The notes: generated by a model not told the origin, from the letters alone. A DNA stretch of 64,000 nt from Methanobacteriota archaeon (GCA_023399215.1 JAEWQJ010000020.1:103926-167925), one strand, 5' to 3'. Numbered from the stretch's first letter, positions 26,954 to 37,175 are shown. Numbers and translations are program-made.

Positions 26954-27643
26954 ATGTACAGAGTTAGATTCTCTTTTATGCTGTTACTGATGGTACTTAT
27001 TTTACCCACTGTCTCAGCTGCATCTGAAACGAATCCGGAAAGAATTCTGGATTATCCATGGGACCATTCTCCTATTACTGTATATATTGATGACAGCAAT
27101 GTTCCCGAACACTATAGCACTACCTATTACGCACAAATAGAAAAGGCTATGGAATACTGGGAGGAAGGAGGAAACGGAAACCTTGAGTTTACGCCTGTTT
27201 TCAAACTTGTGGATTCGAAAGAAGCTGATATCAGAATAAAATGGGTCGAGAATCTGGAGACCGTTGAAGGGGCTCCTCCAGGTGTTGCTGGATACGCAAG
27301 CCCTACGGTATCTGATGGTCGATTTGTAAGAGTCGATATAGTGCTTGAGGTAGGAAACTATCAGGGAAAAGCCTGGCGCCAGTATGGGGATACGACAATG
27401 CTTTCTATTGCAAAACATGAATTCGGGCACGCTCTGGGCCTGGGTCATAGCAGCAATAAAAGGGATATTATGTATCCTGAATACGAGCAAAGAGAGGATA
27501 TAAACCCTCTCCTCCTGAGCAAGTACGGGCCCATACTGCGTATGGCAGCTTTTGCAGCTCTTATAGTTCTCCTGTACCTCGGGGTAAGCTGGCATCGCAG
27601 CAGGAAAAAAAGGAAAAAACTTGAGGATAAGTATTTTAAGTAA
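26954..27643 (+). CDS. Membrane-anchored M10-type metalloprotease
   Basis: 229 residues. A signal peptide (about 1-22, ending SAAS) is followed by a matrixin-like catalytic domain. The zinc site is HEFGHALGLGH (about 155-165), with the downstream Met-turn IMYPEY. A C-terminal helix (about 192-213) and a Lys/Arg-rich tail anchor it with the catalytic domain outside the cell. No propeptide Cys switch is visible. A TTTATATAAG promoter-like box lies only 13 bases before the ATG. The substrate is unknown. It may process the surface proteins that abound in this window. Confidence 0.85.
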   Translation: MYRVRFSFMLLLMVLILPTVSAASETNPERILDYPWDHSPITVYIDDSNVPEHYSTTYYAQIEKAMEYWEEGGNGNLEFTPVFKLVDSKEADIRIKWVENLETVEGAPPGVAGYASPTVSDGRFVRVDIVLEVGNYQGKAWRQYGDTTMLSIAKHEFGHALGLGHSSNKRDIMYPEYEQREDINPLLLSKYGPILRMAAFAALIVLLYLGVSWHRSRKKRKKLEDKYFK

Positions 27644-27983
27644 AAATTTATTTAAAGTGCCTCAGAGTAAATCCAAGTTGAAACTATCCTAAAAATCAAA
27701 ATTGGTTTTGGATAAGTTTACAAAAAATATTGTTGTAATAATATTTTTTTTTCGCATTTTCTTCATTAAATTTTTAAGTTTTCAATGAATATATGAAATT
27801 TACTTTTACCCATATGATTTGAAGAGGATACCTTTTTTCATTTATCCATATTTTTAAGTCTATTTCAACTAATCTGACATATTCACAGTAGTTCCCAATA
27901 TTTCCGGTTCCGAATCATGTTTTGGTCCTGAAAAGAACGCCCTGAAAAGAACGAATAGTTGTTAGCATCCTCGCAACTAATAA

Positions 27984-28193
27984 TGGAACTATAAAAGACT
28001 TCATTGGTCATCGGTTAAGGAATTTTCTTGCCTGGAAGCTATCGATTTTGCATTAGAAGCCGGCCTTAAATTTTGGCCTATTTACATGAAATCGATACTC
28101 TATTCCAGCCCACAGACTATTAAACTATTTAATAAATGTTTAGAAATTGATGCAATTTATCATGAGTCTTCACTTAACCGAAGACGTATGTAA
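27984..28193 (+). pseudogene. Possible gene remnant, about 69 codons without a start
   Basis: A plus-strand frame reads FSCLEAIDFALEAGLKFWPI and continues to a TAA at 28191. It looks protein-like in a region otherwise full of stops. It lacks any ATG/GTG/TTG near its beginning and opens right after a stop, so it is probably the 3' end of a lost gene. I do not recognise the family. The rest of 27644-28200 holds nothing I can identify. Confidence 0.25.
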
Positions 28194-28200
28194 AAGATTT

Positions 28201-28225
28201 AGATGAGGATATTTAATCCTCATCA
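28201..28225 (-). terminator. Hairpin downstream of the PKD surface-protein gene
   Basis: GATGAGGAT and ATCCTCATC form a perfect 9-bp stem around ATTTA, 26 bases past the end of the minus-strand surface-protein gene. AT-rich runs flank it. A role in transcript end formation or stability is likely. Confidence 0.55.
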
Positions 28226-28250
28226 TATATTCTTTCTTAATTACTTATTC

Positions 28251-29978
28251 TTACTTTCTTTTATACAAAAACACAGCAAGCAAACTAACGATCCCAAAAA
28301 CTGATTCAAAACCTGGAGATTTTTTGTCTTCATTTCCAGAAGTAGTTGGACTTTGTGTCTGTTTAACATTTGTTGCATTACTTGCATTGTTTTCAAGACT
28401 ACTATTAGATCCAGATTGAGTTTCAGATTTTGTTTCGTTCAGAGTTGCGTTTGATGCTGTCTTGCCAGTTATTGCAAAAGGAGAAGATAATCCTGGGGTT
28501 TCAGCTATGAAATACAAGTACTCATTGTCTTCTCCTGCAAGAGTGGTTTGTAAAGGATTCCATTGTGAATCATTGTACCTATTAAAGGTAATAGAAGACT
28601 TGTCTATATTTTGATCTTGTAACCAGGATTTTTCAACCTTGAAATATACTGTTGCATTTTCAATATTATCGGGCGTTGCAAATCCACTATTTCCTACCCA
28701 GATGTTTACGAATTTATATACTTCATCAGAAGGTGGTTCAGAAACCAGAGTGGACTGATTTATTAGCGTCTCAACTATAGCTGTAGTTTTGCCAACAGTC
28801 TTTTTTGAATCAAAACTTATATTAGTTACAGGAGTGGCATTTTGTGGAAAATTGAAATTTACAGAGTTTCCGTATGTAATAGAAGTCTGTGAAATTTCTT
28901 TAGCTGCGACATTGCTTTGAAGTTCGGGTGAACCACCGGCGCCTCCGCTGCTACCACTGCTACTGCTGCCACTGCTGCCACTGCTGCCACTGCTACTACT
29001 ATCGCTGCTATCTGATACAGTAACAGTTCCCACACTATCTCCACTGCTGCTGTCCCCACTATCGCTTTCATCACTTGAGCTGCTCACGTCTTCCACATTT
29101 ATTGTCTTGTTTGCTAGGCTTGTTCCGTTTTCATTGTTTGCTGCAAGATTGACAGTATAGTTTCCTGCTGTTGAATAGGTATGTTCCGGATTCTGCTCGG
29201 TTGAATTAGTTCCGTCTCCAAAGTCCCAGTTCCATTCATTTGCATTTTGTGAGGTATCTGCAAACTGCACATCGAGACCATTGTAAGTATCGGCGTCAAA
29301 ACCTGCTTCAGGAAGAACTTTCTGTTGTCCCTGAACAGTTATTTCTTGAGCTGTCGCATCCCAACCTCTTCCATTTCTCACTTCTAAAACAACTCTATAA
29401 GTCCCTGGAGAAGTGAAAGTATATGTTGGGTTCTTTTCTTTTGAAGTATTTGTCAGTCCAAAATACCATAAAGCTGTAGTTGCATTTTTACTGTTATCAG
29501 TAAATGTTACATTCAATGGTGCATATCCAGAAGTAGAAGATGCAGAGAAATTAGCAGTTGGTAGACCTGTAGTGTTTTTATTTCCTATCACGTAATCTAT
29601 CTTTTTAAGTGAATCACTTCCATTAGGCCCAACTACAATTAAAGTAACATTGAAGACTCCATAAGCACCAACTCTCCCAAATTCATGAGAAGTAGTTACC
29701 AAGTTTCCGTTTCCAGCGCTGTAAGACCAGTGGTCAATTTGAGGATTATAAAATTCCCATTTCCATTTGGTAACTTGACCGGTAACGTTACCATTTAACC
29801 TGGACTCAAAAGGAACAGTCCCATGAGTAATATTACAAGTAAAGTCATTAATTGTGACATTGTCTGAAGATGTGACATTGCCTGCAGCTGAAACCACTCC
29901 AATTGATGGTATAATAGCTAAAGCTACTTGCAAGAATAGTATAACTAATAAAACCATAGATGAAAACGATTTTTTCAT
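28251..29978 (-). CDS. Secreted PKD-domain surface protein with PGF-CTERM anchor
   Basis: 575 residues. An N-terminal signal peptide (about 1-31) is followed by three PKD-type beta-sandwich domains (about 40-135, 140-215 and 220-295; the third has the classic WNWDFGDGTNSTEQNPEHTY). A Ser/Gly/Asp-rich low-complexity linker (about 297-350) leads to a PGF-pre-PGF domain (about 355-510) and a Thr/Asn-rich stalk. The C-terminus has SPGFESVFGI, a hydrophobic helix and YKRK, which is the PGF-CTERM signal cut by archaeosortase ArtA for lipid anchoring. There are many N-glycosylation sequons. It is probably a cell-surface adhesion or S-layer-associated protein. Confidence 0.88.
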   Translation of the reverse strand: MKKSFSSMVLLVILFLQVALAIIPSIGVVSAAGNVTSSDNVTINDFTCNITHGTVPFESRLNGNVTGQVTKWKWEFYNPQIDHWSYSAGNGNLVTTSHEFGRVGAYGVFNVTLIVVGPNGSDSLKKIDYVIGNKNTTGLPTANFSASSTSGYAPLNVTFTDNSKNATTALWYFGLTNTSKEKNPTYTFTSPGTYRVVLEVRNGRGWDATAQEITVQGQQKVLPEAGFDADTYNGLDVQFADTSQNANEWNWDFGDGTNSTEQNPEHTYSTAGNYTVNLAANNENGTSLANKTINVEDVSSSSDESDSGDSSSGDSVGTVTVSDSSDSSSSGSSGSSGSSSSGSSGGAGGSPELQSNVAAKEISQTSITYGNSVNFNFPQNATPVTNISFDSKKTVGKTTAIVETLINQSTLVSEPPSDEVYKFVNIWVGNSGFATPDNIENATVYFKVEKSWLQDQNIDKSSITFNRYNDSQWNPLQTTLAGEDNEYLYFIAETPGLSSPFAITGKTASNATLNETKSETQSGSNSSLENNASNATNVKQTQSPTTSGNEDKKSPGFESVFGIVSLLAVFLYKRK

Positions 29979-30499
29979 ATAATGACTCCTTAGGACAAAC
30001 CAACTAAGATGTAAATTATATGACTCTTTAAGTTAGTTGCATGAGTCCTATTTATTTTTTTTAGCTGTTTCAAGATAATGACCGAAAAATTTGTTCTTAG
30101 ATATAAGCTTATTTTTTTGAATAGAATTATTTATAAAGTAAATCTCTAAAAAAAGTTCAGTTAATCCGTAATTTCTTGAAAACAACCCAGATAAAGCAAT
30201 AACTATGAAAATAGTTCTTGAAGTTGTAATTATAGATTGTATTAAAAATATACTTAAAAAAGACAAAAAGTTCTTTATTATCAGCTTATAAATGGCCTTA
30301 GTGTAAGTCACTAATTTTTCTGTCGAATTTTTACTTAAAAAGCTGATTCAAAAACTCAAAATCTAATTTTTTGAAACTCATTTTGAAAATCGTCAATTGA
30401 GATTCTGACCAAGAAAGCAATTCTAGAACTCTTATAAATCATGAAAATAAAAATTGGTTTTGTGACAGGCTCAGCAGGTAATCACTTTTCGGATAGATT
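29979..30499. other. AT-rich intergenic stretch
   Basis: An 87-codon minus frame at 30048-30311 is rich in Ile, Phe and Lys and has no ribosome site. I regard it as chance. No RNA gene or clear repeat is seen. Confidence 0.4.
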
Positions 30500-30937
30500 T
30501 TAAATAGGCAGCTCTGGAGGCTCTTTATTTTCTGCAGCAAATCTTTTGAAGAACTCTTTAAAATGAGCGGGAAGATCATCCATTTCCAGAATATCCTCAA
30601 GAGAGCTCCATGCATGTTCTACATGTTCATAGCTCAACTTTACATCAGCAATGACATATCCTCCATCATATATTATGGCAATTACCTTTTTGTCCGGAAG
30701 CTCAAAGGTAGCATATCCTGCAATCTCTCCGAGCACAATTGAAATCCCAGTTTCCTCCCATACCTCCCGAACAACTGCATCTTTAAGAAGTTCTCCACGG
30801 CCCAGCTTTCCACCCGGCAGATCCCATTTTCCCGGATTGCTGTGAGAATTTTCCGACCGCTTGAGAAGCAGGAATTCGCCTTTTTCGTTCCGTAGAACGG
30901 CATAAACAGAAACGATGTAAGGTTTCTCCAGGTTCAT
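30500..30937 (-). CDS. NUDIX hydrolase
   Basis: 145 residues. The complete Nudix box is GKLGRGELLKDAVVREVWEE followed by TGI (about 43-65), with the metal-binding REVWEE. The N-terminal strand VSVYAVLRNEKGEFLLLKRS is MutT/ADP-ribose-pyrophosphatase-like. The substrate (damaged nucleotide or sugar nucleotide) cannot be assigned from sequence. No ribosome site precedes the ATG, and an AT box (ATATATATTG) is directly upstream, so the message may be leaderless. It is a single gene. Confidence 0.9.
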   Translation of the reverse strand: MNLEKPYIVSVYAVLRNEKGEFLLLKRSENSHSNPGKWDLPGGKLGRGELLKDAVVREVWEETGISIVLGEIAGYATFELPDKKVIAIIYDGGYVIADVKLSYEHVEHAWSSLEDILEMDDLPAHFKEFFKRFAAENKEPPELPI

Positions 30938-31617
30938 ACAATATATATGTGAGATTTCTCTGTCTTAAAGGCTGGCTCTTTTAAGATCTTCTGGATATAA
31001 TTTTCTAAAAATATATTCCAACAACACTTTTTAAAAAACTATCTTCCAATGACACTTTTCAAAGAGCTGCGGATTTGAGCTCAGAATCAAATATACTGAA
31101 ATACTGGAATACTGGAATAATGGAAAACGCAGCTTGAAAAAATGCGTATTGAGAAAAAATTATCTACATAATATAATAATTAGAAAGTTCAAATAAAAAT
31201 GTCACTACTTATTGATTTTTCTAAGTTTCAAATTTGCTATATAATAAACCATTCGATGTTAATCCAAATAGAAATTAATATATTCTTTTTTGAAGATATC
31301 TTCTAATGTGAGGATTGAACATTCATCCTTTCTATTCGGGTTTTTGGGGCAAGTATAACTATAGACTTGTTTTTATGTAAATTTCATGAGTCGGCTCCAG
31401 AACTCAGTGCTTAATACAGGCTAAAAATCACAAAGCTTGAAGAGTACATTCCCTAAATTTACCTCTGAATTGAAAGCTACAGTCTCGAATATTGATTTGA
31501 TTACAAACGGATCTTTCCTCAAATTTAGAGTTCAATAATCGAATATTGAAACAACTGGGTTTAGGAAAAAAGAAAGTATGGATTAAAAATTTAATTTTAG
31601 GTTGAGGGGTAAGTTAG
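30938..31617. other. AT-rich intergenic stretch
   Basis: 680 bases without coding potential. A short tandem repeat (ATACTGGAAT units) lies near 31098-31122. The only other signal is a GAGGGG ribosome site (31603-31608) for the following surface-protein gene. Confidence 0.4.
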
Positions 31618-34017
31618 ATGAAAGTTAATAAAAGAGCGGCAATTTTTTTTGGAATATTTTTTGTTATATTTCTGATGACCATAGGGGACGCAACTGCAGT
31701 TTCTGCAGAGGGTACGAGAACCAGGATCATCAGCAGTGACGCACACCCAAAGTCTCTGGATATCTATAGGGACAGAATTGTATGGGCCGACGATCGGAAT
31801 GAAGAAGGTCAGGTAGATAATTTAAGCCTCTATTCCAGCCATGATGAAAACTGGGATATCTACATGTACGATCTCTCCACTTCCATGGAAACACAGATAA
31901 CCAGTAACAACTCAACACAGTCCAATCCTGCTATCTACGATGATAAAATTGTATGGCAGGATCTGCGTAATGGAAACTGGGACATCTATATGTACGATCT
32001 CTCGACTTTCACGGAAACTCAAATAACCACCAATGAATCAAATCAGAGTGAGCCTGCTATCTACGATGATAAAATAGTATGGCAGGATGATCGAAATGGA
32101 AACCTGGACGTTTACATGTGCGACCTATCGACTTCCACGGAAACTCAAATAACCACCAATGAATCAAATCAGAGTGAGCCTGCGATTTACGGGGACAAAA
32201 TAGTGTGGGTAGATGAAGTGCAAATAGATGATGCCATAGACCCGTATTTTTCTATAAACAATAATATATGTGTATACGATCTTGCCACTTCTACGGAAAC
32301 CCAGCTTCCTTCTGGATTAAGGATATGGGATCCTTCAATCTATAAGGACGTTATTGCATGGGGGGAGGAAGACTTTGTCGGAAATAACGGTATGATTAAG
32401 ATGTATAACCTCTCCACTTCCACAGGAGATCTTATAGCCTATGAAAGAACTGGTAGTCCCGATATTTACGAGGATAGAATAGTGTGGACTCAAGATTTCT
32501 GGGATTTCAGAGATCATGTTTTAATGTATAATCTTTCCACTTCTACTGAAACCGAGTTGACTGCTGAGGGAGTACACGAAGCGGGTTCTGGAAGTTACCC
32601 TGCTATCTATGGGGATAGGATTGTATGGGTACCTTCGCATCTCGCAGAATACGCCAGTAGTGGTATTTACATGTTCACTCTTGCTTCTGCTGGATCGCCT
32701 GCGGATAACAGGGAAAATGGAACTGAGACACGGATCACCACGAACGGATCATTTCAGATCAACCCAACTATCTACGGAAATCAAATAGTATGGCAGGATG
32801 CTCGCAATGGAAAAGGCATTGGTCAATCTGGATATCCTGCTGGAGGCTATGACATCTATATGTACGATCTTTCCGCCCATAAAGAAACTCAGATCACCAA
32901 TGATAGTTCAGACAAAGTATCTTCTGATATCTACGGGGACAGAATAGTGTGGAATGAGTGGCAGAATGGAAACCCAGAGGTCTACACTTATAACATCTCT
33001 ACTTCTAATAAAACCAAGATACATGATAATGTAATAGATAATCCTTGTATCTATAAGGATAGGATAGTGTGGGCAATCAATAACATCTACATGTACAATC
33101 TTTCCACTTCTATGGAAGTCCAGATAGGCAACAACACGTCATATCAGGACTATCCTGCAATCTACGGAGACAATATTGTGTGGACGGATGGTCGTGACGG
33201 AAATCTGGATATTTACATGTATAACCTTTCAACTTCTACAGAAACCCAGATAACCACAAATAACTCAATTCAAAGAGTTCCTGATATCTATGAGGACAGG
33301 ATAGTATGGGAGGACTCTCGAAATGGAAACTGGGATATCTATATGTACAACCTTTCCACTTCCATGGAAACTCAGATAACTACCAATGAATTTAATCAAG
33401 GGTTACCTTCGATCTATGGAGACAGAATTGTATGGGTAGATGATCGCAGTGGCAGGCCCGATATTTACATGTACAACCTTTCCACTTCTCAGGAAACCCG
33501 AATTACTACCAGCGGATCAGTCTGGATATTAGCGGTCGATGATGATGCATGGGTAGGAGTTACTGGGGTACTTGATATCTATGGGGACAGAATAGTCTGG
33601 CATGATTCACGCAATGGAAACCCCGATATCTATATGTTTACTCTTTCTTCGGCTGAAGTGCCTTCTCTGGATGACAACTATACGGACGAGGACGAAGGAG
33701 ATGAAAACGGAACCCAGCCTTCTGACAATTGTTCTTCGGAGCTAATGCCTCTGGACGGGATACAGGCTCTTAAGGAGTATGTGGAAATTACATACAGTTG
33801 CCATGTAAATACAAAAACAGGCCTGGAAGATCTGCTTGATACTTCGAAATGTTACTATGAAAAGGGTGAGAATAAAGAAGCTGTTTCCATGCTTAATTCC
33901 TTCATTCATCTCGTTGAAAAAATGAAACTATGTGAACAGGTTTCGGCTGATGAGGCAGATTACATGGTCAGGAAAGCAAAGGAAATTATCGACCAGATAG
34001 GAGGAAATCAAAATTGA
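31618..34017 (+). CDS. Secreted beta-propeller repeat protein with C-terminal FIMAH-like domain
   Basis: 799 residues. The signal peptide is at about 1-30. Then come 14 repeats of roughly 42-55 residues with the pattern P-IYGD-IVW-D-RNGN-DIYMYNLSTSTETQI, like TolB/YVTN-type propeller blades. Fourteen blades would fit two seven-bladed propellers. An acidic linker (about 680-705, DEDEGDENGT) leads to an about 85-residue helical FIMAH-like domain with SFIHLVEKM near 765. No membrane anchor or PGF-CTERM is seen, so it is either released or held by the FIMAH domain. Near-identical DNA between repeats shows recent internal duplication. Confidence 0.85.
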   Translation: MKVNKRAAIFFGIFFVIFLMTIGDATAVSAEGTRTRIISSDAHPKSLDIYRDRIVWADDRNEEGQVDNLSLYSSHDENWDIYMYDLSTSMETQITSNNSTQSNPAIYDDKIVWQDLRNGNWDIYMYDLSTFTETQITTNESNQSEPAIYDDKIVWQDDRNGNLDVYMCDLSTSTETQITTNESNQSEPAIYGDKIVWVDEVQIDDAIDPYFSINNNICVYDLATSTETQLPSGLRIWDPSIYKDVIAWGEEDFVGNNGMIKMYNLSTSTGDLIAYERTGSPDIYEDRIVWTQDFWDFRDHVLMYNLSTSTETELTAEGVHEAGSGSYPAIYGDRIVWVPSHLAEYASSGIYMFTLASAGSPADNRENGTETRITTNGSFQINPTIYGNQIVWQDARNGKGIGQSGYPAGGYDIYMYDLSAHKETQITNDSSDKVSSDIYGDRIVWNEWQNGNPEVYTYNISTSNKTKIHDNVIDNPCIYKDRIVWAINNIYMYNLSTSMEVQIGNNTSYQDYPAIYGDNIVWTDGRDGNLDIYMYNLSTSTETQITTNNSIQRVPDIYEDRIVWEDSRNGNWDIYMYNLSTSMETQITTNEFNQGLPSIYGDRIVWVDDRSGRPDIYMYNLSTSQETRITTSGSVWILAVDDDAWVGVTGVLDIYGDRIVWHDSRNGNPDIYMFTLSSAEVPSLDDNYTDEDEGDENGTQPSDNCSSELMPLDGIQALKEYVEITYSCHVNTKTGLEDLLDTSKCYYEKGENKEAVSMLNSFIHLVEKMKLCEQVSADEADYMVRKAKEIIDQIGGNQN

Positions 34018-34408
34018 GGATTGAGTTTACAGCCGTCAGAAAATGATAACGAAAATCAATAGCATTTTCTACTTTTATTACATTTTCTACTTTTATTCAT
34101 TAATTTTTTCTTTTTTGATTTATTTGGTGATTTAATTTTACATATCTACGGCGTTTATGGGATTAGTTGCCAGTAAGGTCATAGTTCTCATTCTCAGGTT
34201 ATTAAATAAAAACGCTAATGTTAACTATTATGATCTTATCCATGGTTGTCTATCCATAGGTAAGAACAGAATTAAGAAGCAGAATTAAGAAGCAGAAGTA
34301 AAAACAGAAGTAGAACACAAAATTAAGGATCAGAAGTAAAAACAGAAGTAAAACACAAATTAAGAAGCAGGATTAAAATGAAATGGGAAAAGAAATAGAG
34401 GAATTAAT
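34018..34408. other. Intergenic region with purine-rich repeats
   Basis: About 390 bases. From 34260 to 34375 it consists of irregular repeats of AAGAAGCAGAATT and AGAAGTAAAAACAGAAGTA. A good AGAGGAAT ribosome site precedes the aldehyde oxidoreductase gene. No gene is seen. Confidence 0.6.
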
Positions 34409-36160
34409 ATGGCTGGCTGGACAGGAAAAACAGTATATGTAGACCTTGGTTCCGAATCTGTAAATACAGTCAGGACCGATGAGGACTTAATTCGGAAATA
34501 CCTTGGTGGCCGAGGGCTGGGGGTAAAACTGCTTTCCGAACTTGCAGACGCGAATATTGACCCTCTTAGCCCAGAAAATCCCTTAATATTCACCTCTGGG
34601 CCTCTTTCTGGCCTTGTCCCGATGGCTTCAGGTGCAGTTCTCACATCGAAATCGCCTCTAACAGGCACGATATTTAGCTGGAACATGACTGGGGGCTTCG
34701 GAAGTGAACTGAAGAAAGCTGAAATCGATGCTCTGGTAGTTATCGGAAAGGCAAAAAGGCCTTCGTATGTAAAAATAGAGGAAGGGAATGTCAAAATCGT
34801 GCTCGCAGAACAGCTCTGGGGAAAGAATGTCAGAGAATGTACCGAAGCCCTTGGAAACAAAGGTAGTGTGAAAGGTAGTGTGGCTTGTATTGGCAGAGCA
34901 GGAGAAAAACAGGTTCTTATCTCTTCCTTTGTTGTTGATTCCATATATAGTGGAAGAGGAGGTATGGGTGCGGTTGCCGGCTCAAAACTGCTCAAAGCCG
35001 TGGTTGTGAAAGGAAAAAAAGAACTTTCACCTTTCGATCCTGAGAAATTCCGAGAACTTGAGGTAAAACTACTAAAGCTCTTTGATGCAAGCCCTGTGCT
35101 TTCCAAAGGCCTTGCAAATTACGGCACGTCTGCACTTGTAAAACTGCTGGATTATATGAATCTCATCCCCAGCAGGAACTTTACCGGAAAAAAGCTTCTC
35201 TTTGCAGATGCGCTTTCAGGAGAGCGTATCAAATCCACTTTCGAGCTTGAAAATGAGAGTTGCCCTGGCTGTCCTCTGGGTTGTAAAAAGAGAATTAAAG
35301 GAGCAGGGCCGATGTTTAAAGAGACAGGACATATTTTGCCTGATTACGATTCCTTCTGGGCCTTCGGGTTTAACCTTGAAAACCCTGATATCACTTCCGT
35401 GCTTAAGGCTGACAGGATATGCAAGGATTACGGGCTTGATCCTATCTCGGCAGGTTCCGTGCTCGGGGCATATGCAGAACTCAAAGAAGGAATAATCGAG
35501 GCTAATGAACTGGAATCCAGGCTCTTTGAAATCGGGGAAGGAGGCAAACTAGGAAATGGAGCCAGGAGATACTTATCAGGCCTTGGGAGAAAAGACCTGA
35601 GCATGGATGTAAAGGGGCTCGAACTCGGAGGTTTTGATCCGCGAGGGATAAAGGGACAGGCCCTGGCTTATGCTACTTCCACCCATGGGGGAGACTATTT
35701 GACTGCTTTCATGGTCGGACCCGAGGTGCTTGGAAGACCTGTAAGTCTTAATCGTCTGAGCCTTAAAGGAAAAGCAGGTATCCTCCAGGTATTTGAAAAC
35801 CTGACTGCAGTTCTGGACTCTTTTGTATTCTGCCCCTTCTCAGGTTTTGCCCTTAACGAAGAGCTAGGTTCTGCTCTCTTGCTTTCGGGTGCAGGTATGG
35901 AGATATCACCTGCGGAGCTCCTGAAAATCGGAGAAAGAATCTATAATCTGGAGAGAACGTATAACCTTAATGCAGGATTTGCCCGAAAAGACGACACCCT
36001 TCCTGAAAGGCTGTTCGAAAACAAGGGCGAAAACGAAGGGTACGGACTTCCCAGGCAGGAATTCGAAGCTGCACTTCAGGAATATTACCATTACCGCGGA
36101 TGGAATGAAGAAGGAGTTCCCGGATCGAAAAAGTTAAAGGAACTTGGGATCAGCTTTTAA
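34409..36160 (+). CDS. Aldehyde:ferredoxin oxidoreductase (tungstopterin enzyme)
   Basis: 583 residues of the AOR family, which oxidises aldehydes to acids with ferredoxin using a tungsten bis-pterin and one [4Fe-4S] cluster. Domain 1 begins GWTGKTVYVDLGS and contains KYLGGRGLGVKLL and FTSGPLSG. The cluster ligands are CPGCPLGC (about 287-294) plus the Cys in FVFCPFSGF (about 475). The conserved ETGH is at about 310 and ATSTHGGDYLTAF at about 423. The length is slightly short of the typical 605. No MoaD-like gene or ferredoxin is adjacent. The physiological aldehyde is unknown. Confidence 0.92.
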   Translation: MAGWTGKTVYVDLGSESVNTVRTDEDLIRKYLGGRGLGVKLLSELADANIDPLSPENPLIFTSGPLSGLVPMASGAVLTSKSPLTGTIFSWNMTGGFGSELKKAEIDALVVIGKAKRPSYVKIEEGNVKIVLAEQLWGKNVRECTEALGNKGSVKGSVACIGRAGEKQVLISSFVVDSIYSGRGGMGAVAGSKLLKAVVVKGKKELSPFDPEKFRELEVKLLKLFDASPVLSKGLANYGTSALVKLLDYMNLIPSRNFTGKKLLFADALSGERIKSTFELENESCPGCPLGCKKRIKGAGPMFKETGHILPDYDSFWAFGFNLENPDITSVLKADRICKDYGLDPISAGSVLGAYAELKEGIIEANELESRLFEIGEGGKLGNGARRYLSGLGRKDLSMDVKGLELGGFDPRGIKGQALAYATSTHGGDYLTAFMVGPEVLGRPVSLNRLSLKGKAGILQVFENLTAVLDSFVFCPFSGFALNEELGSALLLSGAGMEISPAELLKIGERIYNLERTYNLNAGFARKDDTLPERLFENKGENEGYGLPRQEFEAALQEYYHYRGWNEEGVPGSKKLKELGISF

Positions 36161-36706
36161 GACGAAAGTCGGAAAGACAGTGTGGATGGCGTAAGAATTG
36201 CGGAACGGGGTCCGGAACCAACCTGTAACAGAAAAAAGGAAATTTCCAGGCAAATTTACTACACTGTATGCTTCAAGAGAATAATAACTCTTATTGAGTA
36301 AAGGATTTTCTCTTTGAAACCTAATATTACCTTTAATCCAATATTTCCTTTAATCCAGTATTCCTTTAATCTGGATTTTTCCGGATTTTTTCGGAGATTT
36401 CAGGCAGTTTTCTCAGGAATCCAGTCAAAAGACGTAAAATCTCGCACAAGCGTTATATAGTCAAGGATAAATTAATCGTATTAGTTCTCGATCTGTAGAT
36501 TAGCTCTGCAGGCACTCCAAGCTCGGAATATTTTCCAGTTTTTCTATGCAGATCTTAAGTAATGTATTGGTAAAATAAGAGTCAGGCTTAAAAATTAGAA
36601 AAGCCTTCTTATACTACTTTACCGGAGCCGTGGAAAGTTTCTGGCAAATCCGGAATGGCGTTTACAGCTTATTTATAAACATATAAAAACGTATGGGAGA
36701 ATCATT
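36161..36706. other. Intergenic region, no gene seen
   Basis: 545 bases. It includes three near-repeats of CCTTTAATCCAGTATT at about 36331-36375 and TATA-like ATTTATAAACATATAAAA just before the aIF5A gene (36671-36688), its probable promoter. Confidence 0.5.
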
Positions 36707-37093
36707 ATGAAACAGCAGGTAGAAGTTAAGGAACTCAAAGAAGGGAAATATGTAATCATTGATGACGAAGCATGTGTCATAAAAAGTATTACCAAGTCCA
36801 AACCGGGAAAACACGGGGCTGCAAAGGCAAGAGTAGAGGCTATCGGACTTTTTGACGGCCAGAAGCGCTCCTTCATAGGCTCAGTTGCAACCAAAGTATA
36901 TGTCCCGATTGTGGAAAGAAAGACTGCACAGGTACTCTCGATTACCGGCGACATTGCCCAGCTTATGGACATGGGAGACTTCTCAACCTTTGAGATCGTA
37001 GTTCCTGATGAATACAAGGATAAGGTCAAAGAGGGCGAAGAGATTTCTTACATTACAGCTCTTAGCAAGGTCAAGCTCGATATACGGACATAA
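36707..37093 (+). CDS. eif5a: Translation initiation factor 5A (aIF5A)
   Basis: 128 residues, the normal archaeal length, with an N-terminal SH3-like barrel and a C-terminal OB fold. The hypusination loop is SKPGKHGAAKAR, with the modified lysine at about 35. aIF5A relieves ribosome stalling at difficult peptide bonds. GGGAG precedes the ATG. A strong hairpin-plus-T-run follows the stop, so the gene is probably its own transcript although agmatinase follows on the same strand. That neighbour is meaningful: agmatine-derived chemistry has been proposed for archaeal hypusine formation. Confidence 0.97.
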   Translation: MKQQVEVKELKEGKYVIIDDEACVIKSITKSKPGKHGAAKARVEAIGLFDGQKRSFIGSVATKVYVPIVERKTAQVLSITGDIAQLMDMGDFSTFEIVVPDEYKDKVKEGEEISYITALSKVKLDIRT

Positions 37094-37113
37094 ACTTCCT
37101 AAACTAAAGTGAA

Positions 37114-37146
37114 ACTCAGGTTAAGAACCTGAGTCGTTCTTTTTTT
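37114..37146 (+). terminator. Hairpin and T-run after aIF5A
   Basis: ACTCAGGTT (37114-37122) pairs perfectly with AACCTGAGT (37126-37134) around AAG. A TTCTTTTTTT tract follows. This is a clear terminator-like element between aIF5A and the agmatinase gene. Confidence 0.8.
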
Positions 37147-37175
37147 AAGCAAATAATTTCATATCAGGCTAAATT

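Noticed and set aside
28859..29074. Ala/Val-rich 71-codon frame inside the PKD surface gene
   Set aside because: Out-of-frame reading of the Ser/Gly linker repeats.
30048..30311. 87-codon minus-strand frame
   Set aside because: AT-driven composition, no ribosome site and no recognisable pattern.
34360..35106. 248-codon minus frame opposite the aldehyde oxidoreductase
   Set aside because: Mirror frame of a strongly conserved gene. Ser/Pro/Phe-rich antisense composition.
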